Shown piece by piece: positions 49,230 through 59,507 of a stretch of DNA of 64,000 nucleotides. Within the stretch, counting starts at the first letter, position 1, and each line of letters begins with the position of its first letter. The notes below the pieces were generated by a model. The model did not search any database, had not been told where the DNA came from, and saw nothing but the letters and a program-made list of their open reading frames with translations. Position numbers and translations under genes: made by a program. The stretch covers positions 496,001 through 560,000 of the forward strand of contig JALJCQ010000003.1 in assembly GCA_023091665.1 (NCBI GenBank). The letters are read 5' to 3'. The DNA comes from Pythium myriotylum (lineage: Eukaryota; Oomycota; Peronosporomycetes; Pythiales; Pythiaceae).

Positions 49230-50435
49230 TCAGTGGAGCGAGTGCACTTCTCGCACGAGCGTCGCGTAGTTGCGCCGTTGGGTCGAGCCGTGCAGCAGAT
49301 CGCTCGGCCGCCGCGGGTGACTTCGGAACTGGTGGTGCACCAGACACAGACCCTCGACTTTCGCGAAGCGGCTGCACCCGTGGAACCCACACGACTGGGC
49401 GTCTGCCTCGCTCTCGCTCTCTGTCTCCATGTCTCGTTTGAAAGCGCGCGGCACGTCTCGCGCGGAGGCAGACGCCACCGCTGTCAGCAGCGGCGCGATG
49501 CGGTCGACGAACGTGCCGTTGGCACTCGCTTTGGCCCACGCCTGGTTCCGCTGCAGCTCGAGCACCGTGGGTAATCGTGGCTGTGGGGGCGTGTTAGCTG
49601 GTGCTCGCGGCGGAAACAGCGGCGCGTCGTCCGTCACGCTCGTTCGTTGGTCACTGTCGTGGTGCGACAAGTGGCCACTCTTTGCTTCCGCGATGGCGCG
49701 AGACCAGTCTCGCGGCGGCTGCTGATACGCTGACGCCAGCGGCATCAGCGGGCTGATCGTGGGAATGTCCTGCAGCGAGTTCCGGTGGAAGCTCGGGCTC
49801 TCGCCCAAGCTGCTGGTTCGAGAGTGCGCGATCTGTTGCGGGCTCCCGAAATCTTTGTGCTGGCCGCAGTAGCCTCCCTGGACGGCTTTCTTGGCGCAGT
49901 CGGCGTAGTGGCACCTCGCGTTCCCGCCGTGGCTATGGCAGTAGCCGTTCGGCAGCGCCTTCTTGGCGCAGTTCATGGAGAGACACTTGCGGTAGCCGCC
50001 GTGGCCGACACAGAGCCCTTCGTACTGCACGACCTTGTTGCAGCCGTCGATGCGACACCGCTTGCCGCCGCCGTGCGAGATGCAAGCGCCGCCGCTCTGC
50101 GCTCGCTTGGTGCAGCCGTCGTGGCCGCACTTCTTGCCACCGCCGTGGATCCAGCAGAAGCCTCCGGTCTGTGCGCTCTTGGCGCAGCCCTCCCGCTGGC
50201 ACCGCTTGCCACCGCCGTGGGCGACACAGAAGCCACGACTCACGACGCTTGTCGTGCAGCCTTCAACTGAACACTTCTTGCCACCGCCGTGGGAGATGCA
50301 GAGCCCGCCTGGCTTGGCCGTCTTGGTGCACTCGGGGAAGCCGCATCGCCGTGCGCTGCTTCGCGACGCCGCCGCGCGATTGTCGCTGGCCATGAGTCGT
50401 GCAATACTCGTCGCGCCTGCATAGTCGTCCATCAA
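49230..50435 (-). CDS. HGGG zinc-repeat protein with seven tandem units plus one
   Basis: 401 aa. Residues about 30-200 are seven tandem repeats C-x4-C-x9-C-x2-H-GG(G/Y/N): CGFPEC..CISHGGG, CSVEGC..CVAHGGG, CQREGC..CWIHGGG, CGHDGC..CISHGGG, CRIDGC..CVGHGGY, CLSMNC..CHSHGGN, CHYADC..CGQHKDF. An isolated eighth unit (CGFHGC..CLVHHQF) lies near the C-terminus after a disordered Ser/Pro-rich linker. It is related to the pair at 35-37 kb but far richer in repeats. Zinc binding is inferred from Cys3His spacing. There is no WRKY or other DNA-binding domain, so a transcription factor role is only a guess. Confidence 0.83.
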   Translation of the reverse strand: MMDDYAGATSIARLMASDNRAAASRSSARRCGFPECTKTAKPGGLCISHGGGKKCSVEGCTTSVVSRGFCVAHGGGKRCQREGCAKSAQTGGFCWIHGGGKKCGHDGCTKRAQSGGACISHGGGKRCRIDGCNKVVQYEGLCVGHGGYRKCLSMNCAKKALPNGYCHSHGGNARCHYADCAKKAVQGGYCGQHKDFGSPQQIAHSRTSSLGESPSFHRNSLQDIPTISPLMPLASAYQQPPRDWSRAIAEAKSGHLSHHDSDQRTSVTDDAPLFPPRAPANTPPQPRLPTVLELQRNQAWAKASANGTFVDRIAPLLTAVASASARDVPRAFKRDMETESESEADAQSCGFHGCSRFAKVEGLCLVHHQFRSHPRRPSDLLHGSTQRRNYATLVREVHSLH

Positions 50436-51950
50436 TCGAGCGTTGAGAATACGTCATCGCGATATGAAGAACAGAGCGAAATAGCGAGTCTACTCACTCT
50501 GGTCCATTCGTGGCGTCGACTGGCAATGGCCGAGGGCGAATATTGTAAGAGTGAGCCGCCGTGTTGGCGCCACGTTTTCCTCCTCCTCCTCCGCCTCGCT
50601 CGCTCCTCCGTCCTTCGTCCGCCCTCTCGCTCAGCCGCTACGACTGGGCGCGTCATAAGGAGGAGGAGGGGGGTTTCACGATGGATATAGGCGACTGCGT
50701 GCATACAAACTCCAAGAGACCGAGGCAGAAAAAAGATACTGGGACGCTCCGCAGACTACCCGCAGGTTGAAGCTCGACGAAACGACGCTCTTCCTCCTCG
50801 TCTTGTTCTCCGCTCGGTCTGTGAACCCAGTGTGAGATAGATGCCTGCCTATTTTCGGGCTCCAACGGATGCTGCTTGGGAGTGGGAAGAAGGAGGAGGA
50901 GGAGGAGGAGGAGGAGGAGGAGGAGGAGCGTCGGTTTGATAAAAAGCCGCAATCCTCGGCGTGCTGAGCAGACGAACCCTTCAATATGGATCTCGCCTCT
51001 CCGTCCACACGCACGAGCCGGGTTCTTCGGACTTCCATCGCGCCTGGGATTGGTCGCCGCGCAAACTCCACCTCGCGCGAGCAATCCTCCCACAGCCCTA
51101 GCGGATCCTTTAAAGGGGCGCCGCGAAATAGAACTCGCTCCGGAGAACTGGCGATTGTGAGATGGGCCGGGCGAGCCATGGGTTAACGCTGCGCTCCGCG
51201 ACAAACCGAACGGGTGGCAATACTCATCTTTCACAGACTGGGAAATCTGCCATCAAGCCACCACGCTGAGATCCAGCATGTCGCTGCGTTGGACTCAGCC
51301 AGTCCACTTCACGCACGAAAAGATCGGCGGGATCCGTGTATCAGAGATCCTAATATGTATCGCGTGACGTCGAGGGGATAATGGCAGTGACGGGTGGGTG
51401 GATGGGAGCGCGGCACCCCTTGCGATGCTGGAGCGGGAGCTTTCTTTAGCCGTTACGAGAGAGTAGTCGCGAGCAGCGTTTTTCCCAATTTATTCAGTCG
51501 CTTGGGCGTGACGGAATGGTCGACTGGAGGCCCCGTCGACTCAGACTGTCACGTTCATCACGACCACAAGCGACCAAACGTTCCACGAAGCCCTTGAGTC
51601 AACGACACTACTCACCACACACCCTTTCACACATGTACATCCCCACCCACACTGACATGCCCACAACACGAGCGAACAGTGAACTATGACTTAATAGCTG
51701 TACGACATGATGTAGTCTGCCCAGTTCTCCCATCGTTACGAGACCTCTCCTCGTCCCACCTCCTCTATCTAAATGCAGAGCTCTCTCTTCACTGCTTTGC
51801 ATTGTCCTGCTCCTCGATCACGATCCCAGCCAGTCTCTTGACCACCTCTATTTCTGGAAATGCGTGGACTAATCGCGATCCTCGTCGCATTTTACAGATC
51901 TAGCCGCAAAGTGAGCCTTCCGTGTCTCGGACACGGCACTCTTCAGCGAC
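50436..51950. other. Intergenic region with (AGG)n microsatellite
   Basis: About 1.5 kb between divergent genes. An AGG triplet run lies at 50891-50928. Long overlapping frames here are products of the repeat and high GC; none has a domain. Confidence 0.5.
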
Positions 51951-53108
51951 ATGGGGCTCGTCAAGCAGCTCGCCCTGTCGCAGTCGCGCGCCGGCAGATG
52001 GCTCAGCACGGCGCGCAGCAGCCGCCGCCTGCGCGTCGCGGTCGTCGGCACGGGCCGCATGGGCGAGATCCGCCTCGCGGGCCTGCAGCGGCTCGCGCAC
52101 AAGCTCGAGCTCGCCGCCGTCGTCGACGCCTCGCTCACGAGCGCCGCCAGGGCCCAGCAGTGCGAGCGCCAGTTCAAGGCGCCGTGCTTTGCGTCTCTGG
52201 ACGCCGCGGCCTCGCAGCTTGAAACCGTCGACGGCGTGTGGGTCGCGACGCCGACGCCGACGCATCTGACTGTGATCCGCGACGCGCTCCGACTCGCGCC
52301 GACGATCAAGGCCATTGGCATTGAAAAGCCTGTCGCGGGTACACTCGCGGAGATCGACGAGGCCTACAACGCGTGTCTAAAGCGTCGTGTGCAGCTCGTG
52401 TGTTCGTTCCAGCGGCGGTTTGACCCGAGTTACCAGGCGCTGAGACGACAGTGTGTGGACGAGAAGATCATCGGCGCGATCCAGTCGATCCACACGGTCT
52501 TCCGCGACCATCCGTGCCCGCCCATTGAGTTCCTCAAGACCGGGGGCGACCCGTTCCACGACCTCGCCGTCCACGACATTGACTACGTATGCAGCCTCGT
52601 GGGTGAGTACCCTTCACGAGTGTACGCGTACGGCACGAGTTTATCGCAGGAGCTCAAAGACGCCGGCGTCATGGACAAGGCCAGTGTCTGGCTCGAATTC
52701 CCTCAGAGCGGAGTGGTATGCACCATGGACGTGAGCCGGAGGGCAGATTACGGGTACGACCAGCGGATCGAAGTAGCAGGAGAGAGTGGGATGCTCCAGG
52801 TACTGAATCCACCCAAGACCCAGCTCGTCCATTCCGGCGATCGTGGCGTTCGACACGACGTCGTCGTCCACTCGTTCCCAGAGCGATTTGCACAGGCATA
52901 CGCGCAGGAATTGGACCACTTTGTGGATGTGATGCAGGGCAACGCGTCGCCGCTCGTGCACTGGAACGCCGCGCGAACGGCGACGATCATCGCCGAGGCT
53001 GCTCGCATCGCTGCAGTCGAGAGGAAGATCGTCACGATCAAGTACGACAGGACACGGCAAGATCTGCCCTATCAGGATCCGTACGTAGACGCCCGGTACG
53101 AGTATTGA
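51951..53108 (+). CDS. Gfo/Idh/MocA-family oxidoreductase, inositol 2-dehydrogenase-like
   Basis: 385 aa, single exon. The N-terminus MGLVKQLALSQSRAGRWLSTARSSRRLR is Arg/Ser-rich without acids, possibly a mitochondrial presequence. The Rossmann fold begins LRVAVVGTGRMGEIRLAGL; EKPVAG carries the catalytic Lys126, and the GGDPFHDLAVHDIDYV segment supplies the Asp and His of the active site, as in myo-inositol 2-dehydrogenases. SFQRRFDPSY is also typical. It would use NAD(P)+ on a sugar or cyclitol; inositol is the most likely substrate but unproven. Its stop is 77 bp from that of the convergent coproporphyrinogen oxidase gene. Confidence 0.85.
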   Translation: MGLVKQLALSQSRAGRWLSTARSSRRLRVAVVGTGRMGEIRLAGLQRLAHKLELAAVVDASLTSAARAQQCERQFKAPCFASLDAAASQLETVDGVWVATPTPTHLTVIRDALRLAPTIKAIGIEKPVAGTLAEIDEAYNACLKRRVQLVCSFQRRFDPSYQALRRQCVDEKIIGAIQSIHTVFRDHPCPPIEFLKTGGDPFHDLAVHDIDYVCSLVGEYPSRVYAYGTSLSQELKDAGVMDKASVWLEFPQSGVVCTMDVSRRADYGYDQRIEVAGESGMLQVLNPPKTQLVHSGDRGVRHDVVVHSFPERFAQAYAQELDHFVDVMQGNASPLVHWNAARTATIIAEAARIAAVERKIVTIKYDRTRQDLPYQDPYVDARYEY

Positions 53109-53185
53109 TGGAGAAGCAGAGCCATTGAGACAATGAACACAATGTCTTGACTCAACATACATGATGTGCCACTTTGGTCGTGGCT

Positions 53186-54489
53186 CTACTTCTCGCTGCG
53201 GCGCGCGATCTCCTGCAGCAGCTCGGCGGTCGAGAGCTTCTCGAGGTCCACGGCGTCGACGTCGAGCCAGTCGACGGGGTTCTTGAGCACCTTGAGCGTG
53301 CGATCCTCCCACGAGCCAGGCTTGGGCTGTACACATAGACGCATACCAATCGCAAATTAGTTTCGGAATGATAGAAATACAACAATGCGTAGAATACACG
53401 TACCGAGTGCATGTACTCCCAGCGAGCAGTCAGCGGAAGCGACATCAGGATCGACTCAATGCGCGAGCCCGGCGTGGCGAGGCCAAACTTGGTGCCACGG
53501 TCGTACATGACGTTGAACTCGACGTAGCGGCCACGACGGATCTGCTGCCAGTCCTTCTGCTCCTGCGTGAACGGCATGTCCTTGCGCTTGACCAGGATCG
53601 GCACGTACGAGTCCAGCATCGAGTTGGCGCACTTGCGTATCGTCTGGAACGTTTCCTCGGACGTGTCCTCAAGGTCGTCAAAGAAGAAGCCGCCCACACC
53701 GCGACTCTCCTGACGGTGCGGGATGTAGAAGTACTTGTCGCACGTCTTCTTCATGGTCTCGTACCACGTTGGGTCGCGTTCGTCCAGACGCAGCTTGTAG
53801 ACGGCGTGGAAGTGACGCGCATCGTCCTCAAAGAGGTACGAGGGCGTGAGATCGGCTCCACCGCCAAACCATGCAAGCTTCTCGGGCTTGCCGGCCTTGT
53901 CGAGGCGGCCCGTCTCGACCTCGAAGTATCGGTAGTTGAGGTGGATGGTCGGCGCCATGGGGTTGCGCGGGTGCATCACAAGGCTGACACCGCACGCGTA
54001 GAAAGGCAGCGACTTGCCTTCTTCGAGCTTCTTGCCGCGCGCGCGCATCTGCGCCTGCGCGGCCGGCGGCAGGCTGCCGTGGACGATCGAAACACCGACA
54101 CCGGCCTTCTCAAAGACATTGCCATCCTGCAACACGCGCGAGCGTCCACCGCCACCATGGCCCTCGCGCTCCCACGAGTCTTCGTGGAACTTCTTGCCGT
54201 CCACAGCTTCAATGCCCGCGCAGATCTCGTCCTGCACGCGGAGGATCATGGCCTCCATGCGCTTGTGCATGGGCGCCGAGGTGTCGAACTCGATGCTGTT
54301 CTTCGGGGTCTTGTCCTCCGAGAGCGGTCGGTAGAGGAACGCCTCGGCGGGGATCTTGGCGGCCTTGCAGTCGGCCTGCGCGTCGCGCTGGTGCTGCGCG
54401 AAGGCGGCGCCGCCGAGCGCGGCGGGCACGGCGCCGTAGAGCCACGCGCGCGCCGACGGGTTCTTGACGAGGCTCCGCAGGTGGCGCAT
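53186..54489 (-). CDS. Oxygen-dependent coproporphyrinogen III oxidase, copy A
   Basis: Two exons, 54489-53404 and 53327-53186 in outline (the second starts at 53326), with a 77-bp intron of phase 0 (TCG|GTACGTG...TGTACAG); 408 aa. It converts coproporphyrinogen III to protoporphyrinogen IX in haem synthesis. Family motifs: [35 protein letters not shown] with H258 and D271/D272 at the active site, [18 protein letters not shown], and [15 protein letters not shown] basic N-terminus followed by [16 protein letters not shown] suggests a mitochondrial targeting and sorting signal. A second, nearly identical gene lies in the opposite orientation at 57452-58746, with the ABC-F gene between. Intron position and phase are the same in both. 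Confidence 0.93.
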
Positions 54490-55010
54490 CCGAGGACGAG
54501 GTTGGAGGAGGAAGGAAGAGGCGGCTTGCGGGCTGGAGCGCGAGCTGGCGAGTGAGCGGAGGCGGCGGAGAGCGGAGTCGGTCGGTGCTTCGTGTCTCTC
54601 TCAGCTCCGTGGAGCATCCACTATACGGGGCCGATCCTTGAAGCGCGAACTTAAGGAGCGGACGGTATGGTTGCGGGCAGTGTAAATTCGGTTAAGTACG
54701 GTGGGCGGCCGGTCGGGACGAGACAAAGGCACGTGGCCACCGGATGGTTTTCGCTGGGACCAGCTGGAGGGTGCGGGTCTTTGACGCGGCGTAAGTGCGG
54801 GTGGTTAAGTTCGCACGATGTTAAAAACTTCAACGTGGATCGGCGGAGTGACGTATAGATGTCACTATATGTTGACGACCCGAAATGGTGAAGCTGACGT
54901 ATCTTCGTGTCGTAATTTGGGCTCTGATTGGCCGATCTGACCACCTAAATACTGTTTAGAGAACGTATATGTGTCGTTTTTATATGTTGCCAACAACAAA
55001 AAAGAAGAGC
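54490..55010. other. Intergenic region, nothing recognised
   Basis: About 520 bases: the promoter of CPOX copy A and the 3' flank of the ABC-F gene. Confidence 0.5.
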
Positions 55011-56744
55011 TCACTTGCTAGTCTTGTCCTTCTCGTACTCGGTGTAGTTGCCGTCAAAGAACGTGACCTTGCCGTTGCCCTCGAAGGCGATGATGTGCGT
55101 GCAGATGCGGTCGAGGAACCATCGATCGTGCGAAATGACCATCGAGACGCCGTTAAAGTCGGCGATCGCGGCCTCGAGCGACCGCAAAGTGTCGATATCC
55201 AAGTCGTTGGTCGGCTCATCGAGCATGATGATGTTGTGGCCACCCAGCAACATCTTGGCAAGGTGGACGCGGTTACGCTCGCCACCACTCAGCGTCGCAA
55301 CCTTCTTCTCTTGCATCGGCCCACGCAAGTTGAAACTGGCGATGTAGGCTCGCGTGTTGATACGGTCGCCGTTGACTTCGATGAACTCATTCTCACCCGA
55401 AATCTCCTCGTACACAGTCGTGCGAGATGAGAGCTCATCGCGGCTCTGACTCACAAAGCCTAGACTCACGGTCTTGCCCAAGGTAACCGTACCCTGATCG
55501 GGCTCTTCGAGGCCAGCAATGATCTTGAACAGAGTGGTCTTGCCCGTGCCGTTGCCACCGACGATACCGACGATCGCGTGCGGTGGGATCACAAACGAGA
55601 GGTTTTCAAACAGCACTCGGCCGTCATCGAGCGTCTTCTTTAAGTTCTCGACCTTGATCACCTTGTCGCCGAGGCGTGGGCCTGGAGGGATGACGATCTG
55701 GCCGTCTTCAAGTCGCGACGAGGCCTTGAACCCGCTCGCTTCGAGCTCCTCGAGTTTCTTGAGACGAGCCTTGTTGGCCTTCTTGCTGCCTTGGTGCGAG
55801 CGTGACCATTCGATCTCGCTGGCGATCTGTTTAGCACGCACGGCGTCGCTCTTGCGCTGCATGTTGAGTCGGTTCTTGCGCTGCGTGAGCCACTTGGTGT
55901 AGTTTCCTTCGTACGCGTAGGTCTCCCCTCGGTCGAGTTCCAGAACCCACCCAGCAACGTTGTCGAGGAAGTAACGGTCGTGCGTGATCGACAGTACGGT
56001 GCCCTTGTAGTTTTGCAAGAAGTCTTCCAACCAGTGGACCGACTCGGCATCAAGGTGGTTCGTCGGTTCATCGAGCAGCAACATATCCGGTTTCTCCAGC
56101 AGCAACCGACACAGCGCCACTCGACGACGCTCACCACCCGATAGGACTTCGACGTCACTCTCGCCCGCCGGCACTCGCAACGCCGCCATGGTCTTCTCCA
56201 CTTCGTGGGTGAGATCCCAAGCATTATGCAGCTCGATCTGCTCCTGCAGCTCAGCTTGCTCAGCGAGCAGCTTGTCAAAGTCGGCGTCGGGCTCGCCCAT
56301 AGCCATCGACACTTCATCAAAGCGCGTCAAAAGCGCAGTCGTCTCCTTCAATCCGTCCATGACATTTTCAAACACATTCTTGGACGGGTCGAGATACGGT
56401 TCCTGCGGCAGATAGCCGACGCGGAGTCCGTCCTTGACCCAGCGCTCGCCGTCAAACTCCTTGGTCACGCCAGCGATGACCTTGAGCAGCGTCGACTTGC
56501 CGCTGCCGTTCGGACCGAGCACGCCGATCTTGGCGCCGCGCAGGAAGCCGAGGCTCACGCGCTCGAAAAGCTTCTTGCCGCCGGGGATCGTCACGCCGAC
56601 GTCGCGGATGTGGCACACAAAGTCGCCCGGCACGCCGCCGCCGGCGTTGTTGTTGGAGGCGGCCGGCGCCGCGAGCCAGCGCGCCTGCGAGAGCCCGACG
56701 CGGCGCGCGGGCGGCGCACGCAGCGAGCGGAGACGGAGCAGCAT
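55011..56744 (-). CDS. ABC-F ATPase, EttA-like, probably mitochondrial
   Basis: 577 aa from MLLRLRSLRAPPARRV; an in-frame ATG also exists at 56798, but this start gives an Arg-rich, acid-free presequence. Two ABC domains: Walker A GPNGSGKST (77-85) with LSGGERRRVALCRLLL and MLLLDEPTNHLD, then GGNGTGKTT with LSGGERNRVHLAKMLL and IIMLDEPTNDLD. The linker between them (YEGNYTKWLTQRKNRLNMQ...) and the arm match the bacterial EttA subgroup, which binds the ribosomal E site and gates translation by ATP level. In a eukaryote with a presequence, the mitochondrial ribosome is the likely partner; this is inference. It is flanked by the two CPOX copies. Confidence 0.9.
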   Translation of the reverse strand: MLLRLRSLRAPPARRVGLSQARWLAAPAASNNNAGGGVPGDFVCHIRDVGVTIPGGKKLFERVSLGFLRGAKIGVLGPNGSGKSTLLKVIAGVTKEFDGERWVKDGLRVGYLPQEPYLDPSKNVFENVMDGLKETTALLTRFDEVSMAMGEPDADFDKLLAEQAELQEQIELHNAWDLTHEVEKTMAALRVPAGESDVEVLSGGERRRVALCRLLLEKPDMLLLDEPTNHLDAESVHWLEDFLQNYKGTVLSITHDRYFLDNVAGWVLELDRGETYAYEGNYTKWLTQRKNRLNMQRKSDAVRAKQIASEIEWSRSHQGSKKANKARLKKLEELEASGFKASSRLEDGQIVIPPGPRLGDKVIKVENLKKTLDDGRVLFENLSFVIPPHAIVGIVGGNGTGKTTLFKIIAGLEEPDQGTVTLGKTVSLGFVSQSRDELSSRTTVYEEISGENEFIEVNGDRINTRAYIASFNLRGPMQEKKVATLSGGERNRVHLAKMLLGGHNIIMLDEPTNDLDIDTLRSLEAAIADFNGVSMVISHDRWFLDRICTHIIAFEGNGKVTFFDGNYTEYEKDKTSK

Positions 56745-56880
56745 CTCTCGTCCCAATGCGATTGTGAGGATGGCTGGTGGCACTGCATGGACAATCATTC
56801 GGAGATACCGGTTCAGATTCGGTTTCTGAGCAAAGAGCTCAACTCATTTCTGAGTTGATCCCTTCCAAGATCGCAATGGG

Positions 56881-56923
<43 letters not shown>

Positions 56924-57451
56924 CTCCATGCGTTGGTGAACCGCAAGCACGCAAGCAGGGTGCTTGAGTGCAGCAATGGCATTTCGTACGAGCTGGCCGC
57001 GCTCGTGTTGACTTGGATCGCCGTGGAGGAGAGTGTCTACTACGATACTTTGCGCATCAAATATGTTGCCAGGAAGTGATCTGTCGAATCCTATGAATAA
57101 GCAGCGAGGGTTCAGTGCTCAAGGGCTTGGATTCTTGCTTTCAAGGCTCCTGTAATGCGTTCAACGAGCTACCATCGACGTTTTTCGTGTGTTAGTCGAT
57201 AGCGTGCGGGCTAAGATGAACTCGAGCTGGGACGACTCACGCGACAGTCGCAGCTTGCTAGCCCACTCTCGCACCCTGAGCGGTGCTGTTGTCTGCGCAT
57301 TGAACTTGAGCTAAAGCCTGGCAGACGAGAGTGCTAAAGAAACCCGTCCAGTGAATGGTCTCATCATAATGGGTGCCATGCAAATCAGATGGGGGACAGC
57401 TCGAAGTGTCTCTTTTTGCGGGAAGCTTCACTTTTCTCACCGCCTCCAGCT
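56745..57451. other. Divergent intergenic region with (TC)19 microsatellite
   Basis: About 700 bases between ABC-F and CPOX copy B. The TC repeat is at 56884-56921, about 140 bp upstream of the ABC-F start. No gene is seen. Confidence 0.55.
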
Positions 57452-58746
57452 ATGCGGATGTTGCGCCAGCTCAAGAACTCGTCAACGCGCGCGTGGCTCT
57501 ACGGCGCCGTGCCCGCCGCGCTCGGCGGCGCCGCCTTCGCGCAGCACCAGCGCGACGCGCAGGCCGACTGCAAGGCCGCCAAGATCCCCGCCGAGGCGTT
57601 CCTCTACCGACCGCTTTCGGAGGACAAGACCCCGAAGAACAGCATTGAGTTCGACACCTCGGCGCCCATGCACAAGCGCATGGAGGCCATGATCCTCCGC
57701 GTGCAGGACGAGATCTGCGCGGGCATTGAAGCTGTGGACGGCAAGAAGTTCCACGAAGACTCGTGGGAGCGCGAGGGCCATGGTGGCGGTGGACGCTCGC
57801 GTGTATTGCAGGATGGCAACGTCTTTGAGAAAGCTGGCGTCGGTGTCTCCATAATACATGGAAGTTTGCCAGCAACATCGCAGGCCCAGCTACGTGCGTT
57901 GGGAAAGAAGCTTGAGGTAGGTAGACCGCTGCCATTCTACGCATGTGGCGTCAGTCTCGTCATGCACCCCCACAACCCCATGGCGCCGACCATCCACCTC
58001 AACTACCGATACTTCGAGGTCGAGACGGGCCGCCTCGACAAGGCCGGCAAGCCCGAGAAGCTTGCATGGTTTGGCGGTGGAGCCGATCTCACGCCCTCGT
58101 ACCTCTTCGAGGACGATGCGCGTCACTTCCACGCCGTCTACAAGCTGCGTCTGGACGAACGCGACCCAACGTGGTACGAGACCATGAAGAAGACGTGCGA
58201 CAAGTATTTTTACATCCCGCACCGTCAGGAGAGCCGGGGTGTGGGTGGTTTCTTCTTCGATGACCTCGAGGACACGTCCGAGGAAACGTTCCAGACGATC
58301 CGCAAGTGCGCCAACTCGATGCTCGACTCGTACGTTCCGATCCTGGTCAAGCGCAAGGACATGCCGTTCACGCAGGAGCAGAAGGACTGGCAGCAGATCC
58401 GTCGTGGTCGCTACGTCGAGTTCAACATCATGTACGATCGTGGCACCAAGTTCGGCCTCGCGACACCCGGCACCCGCGTCGAGTCCATATTGATGTCACT
58501 GCCTCTCACCACTCGCTGGGAGTATATGCATTCGGTACGCTCGATTTCATTTTTCGCTTTTACTTCCTGAAGGATTCACATACTAACACTTGCCCTTCTC
58601 AGCCCAAGCCTGGCTCGTGGGAGGACCGTACGCTCCAGGTGCTCAAGAACCCCGTCGACTGGCTCGACGTCGACGCCGTGGACCTCGAGAAGCTCTCGAC
58701 CGCCGAGCTGCTGCAGGAGATCGCGCGCCGTAGCGAGAAGCAGTAG
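57452..58746 (+). CDS. Oxygen-dependent coproporphyrinogen III oxidase, copy B
   Basis: Two exons, 57452-58534 and 58603-58746; 68-bp intron (TCG|GTACGCTC...CCTTCTCAG), phase 0, at the same codon as in copy A; 408 aa. All catalytic motifs are as in copy A ([30 protein letters not shown]). The start MRMLRQLKNSSTRAW differs from copy A ([16 protein letters not shown]), and one internal stretch (bases about 57850-57965, IIHGSLPATSQAQLRALGKKLEVGRP) is clearly diverged at most third positions, while the sequence on both sides is nearly identical to copy A. The intron is unrelated in sequence. The end RRSEKQ has one residue more than copy A. Both copies look functional. Confidence 0.93.
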
Positions 58747-58885
58747 AAACAATTTGCTAGCCGCCAATGTCCGATTGCACATAGCCAGTCCCATTAGCTC
58801 TTTCTCTCTCTTAGCCTAGCTTTTGATCTGGAGCTCCTCACTGGTCCCTTTTCCACATTCTCCATCGCCCGACCACCTCGGCTCG

Positions 58886-59482
58886 ATGGCCAAGCCTCGC
58901 GCCGCGGCGCCGCCGCCCGCCGACGCGCCGCGCGTGCCCGAGAGCGAGCTCTGGCAGTGTCCCGTCTGCCTCGACACGCTGCGCGAGCCCATGCTCACGA
59001 CGTGCTGTGGCCAGAGCTTCTGCCGCGAGTGCCTCGACGGCGCGCTGCGCAAAGTGGACGCGTGCCCCATGTGCCGCGCGCCGCTGCTCTCGGGCCAGCA
59101 CTCGATGACGCGCAACCGCGCGCTCGACGAGCTGCTCAAGCGCATGGCCACGAGCCAAGTGACGCGCACCGCCGAGCGCGAAGTGCTCATCACGATCCGC
59201 GACGTAACGAGCCACGACGACGACGACGACAGTGACGCGCGCAAGCCCTTGGCGAGATCGCAGAGGATGCGTGTGTGGTGTGTGCAGGCCGCCGCGCGAG
59301 TGCGAGCCGCAACGATGGCGCTCACGCCGGCGCTGCAACTGCAGCAGTGGCGTCATTGGATGCGCATCCACTGGGCGACACTGCAGTGCGTCTTCTACGT
59401 GTTTCTCTTTGGCGTGTTTGTCTTCTTCCTGCGCGTCCAAGAAGAAGAGTTTGCCGAGCACAACACTCCAGGAGGACATTGA
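58886..59482 (+). CDS. Tail-anchored RING-finger protein, probable E3 ubiquitin ligase
   Basis: 198 aa from MAKPRAAAPPPADAP. The RING finger lies at about residues 24-62: CPVC, then TTCCGQSFCREC and CPMC. The usual His is replaced by Gln (CCGQSFC), a variant also known in RING/U-box-like fingers with CCGN or CCGQ. An acidic run (SHDDDDDSD) and a basic stretch follow, and a hydrophobic helix (CVFYVFLFGVFVFFL, about 170-184) near the C-terminus suggests a tail anchor with the RING in the cytosol. The substrate is unknown. It starts 139 bp after CPOX copy B and is convergent with the next gene, with 25 bp between stops. Confidence 0.8.
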   Translation: MAKPRAAAPPPADAPRVPESELWQCPVCLDTLREPMLTTCCGQSFCRECLDGALRKVDACPMCRAPLLSGQHSMTRNRALDELLKRMATSQVTRTAEREVLITIRDVTSHDDDDDSDARKPLARSQRMRVWCVQAAARVRAATMALTPALQLQQWRHWMRIHWATLQCVFYVFLFGVFVFFLRVQEEEFAEHNTPGGH

Positions 59483-59507
59483 CGACGATTGGTATCGTCG
59501 TGACAGG

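Noticed and set aside
50653..51234. 193-codon frame over the AGG repeat
   Set aside because: Its Leu run is the translation of the triplet repeat on the other strand; no conserved part.
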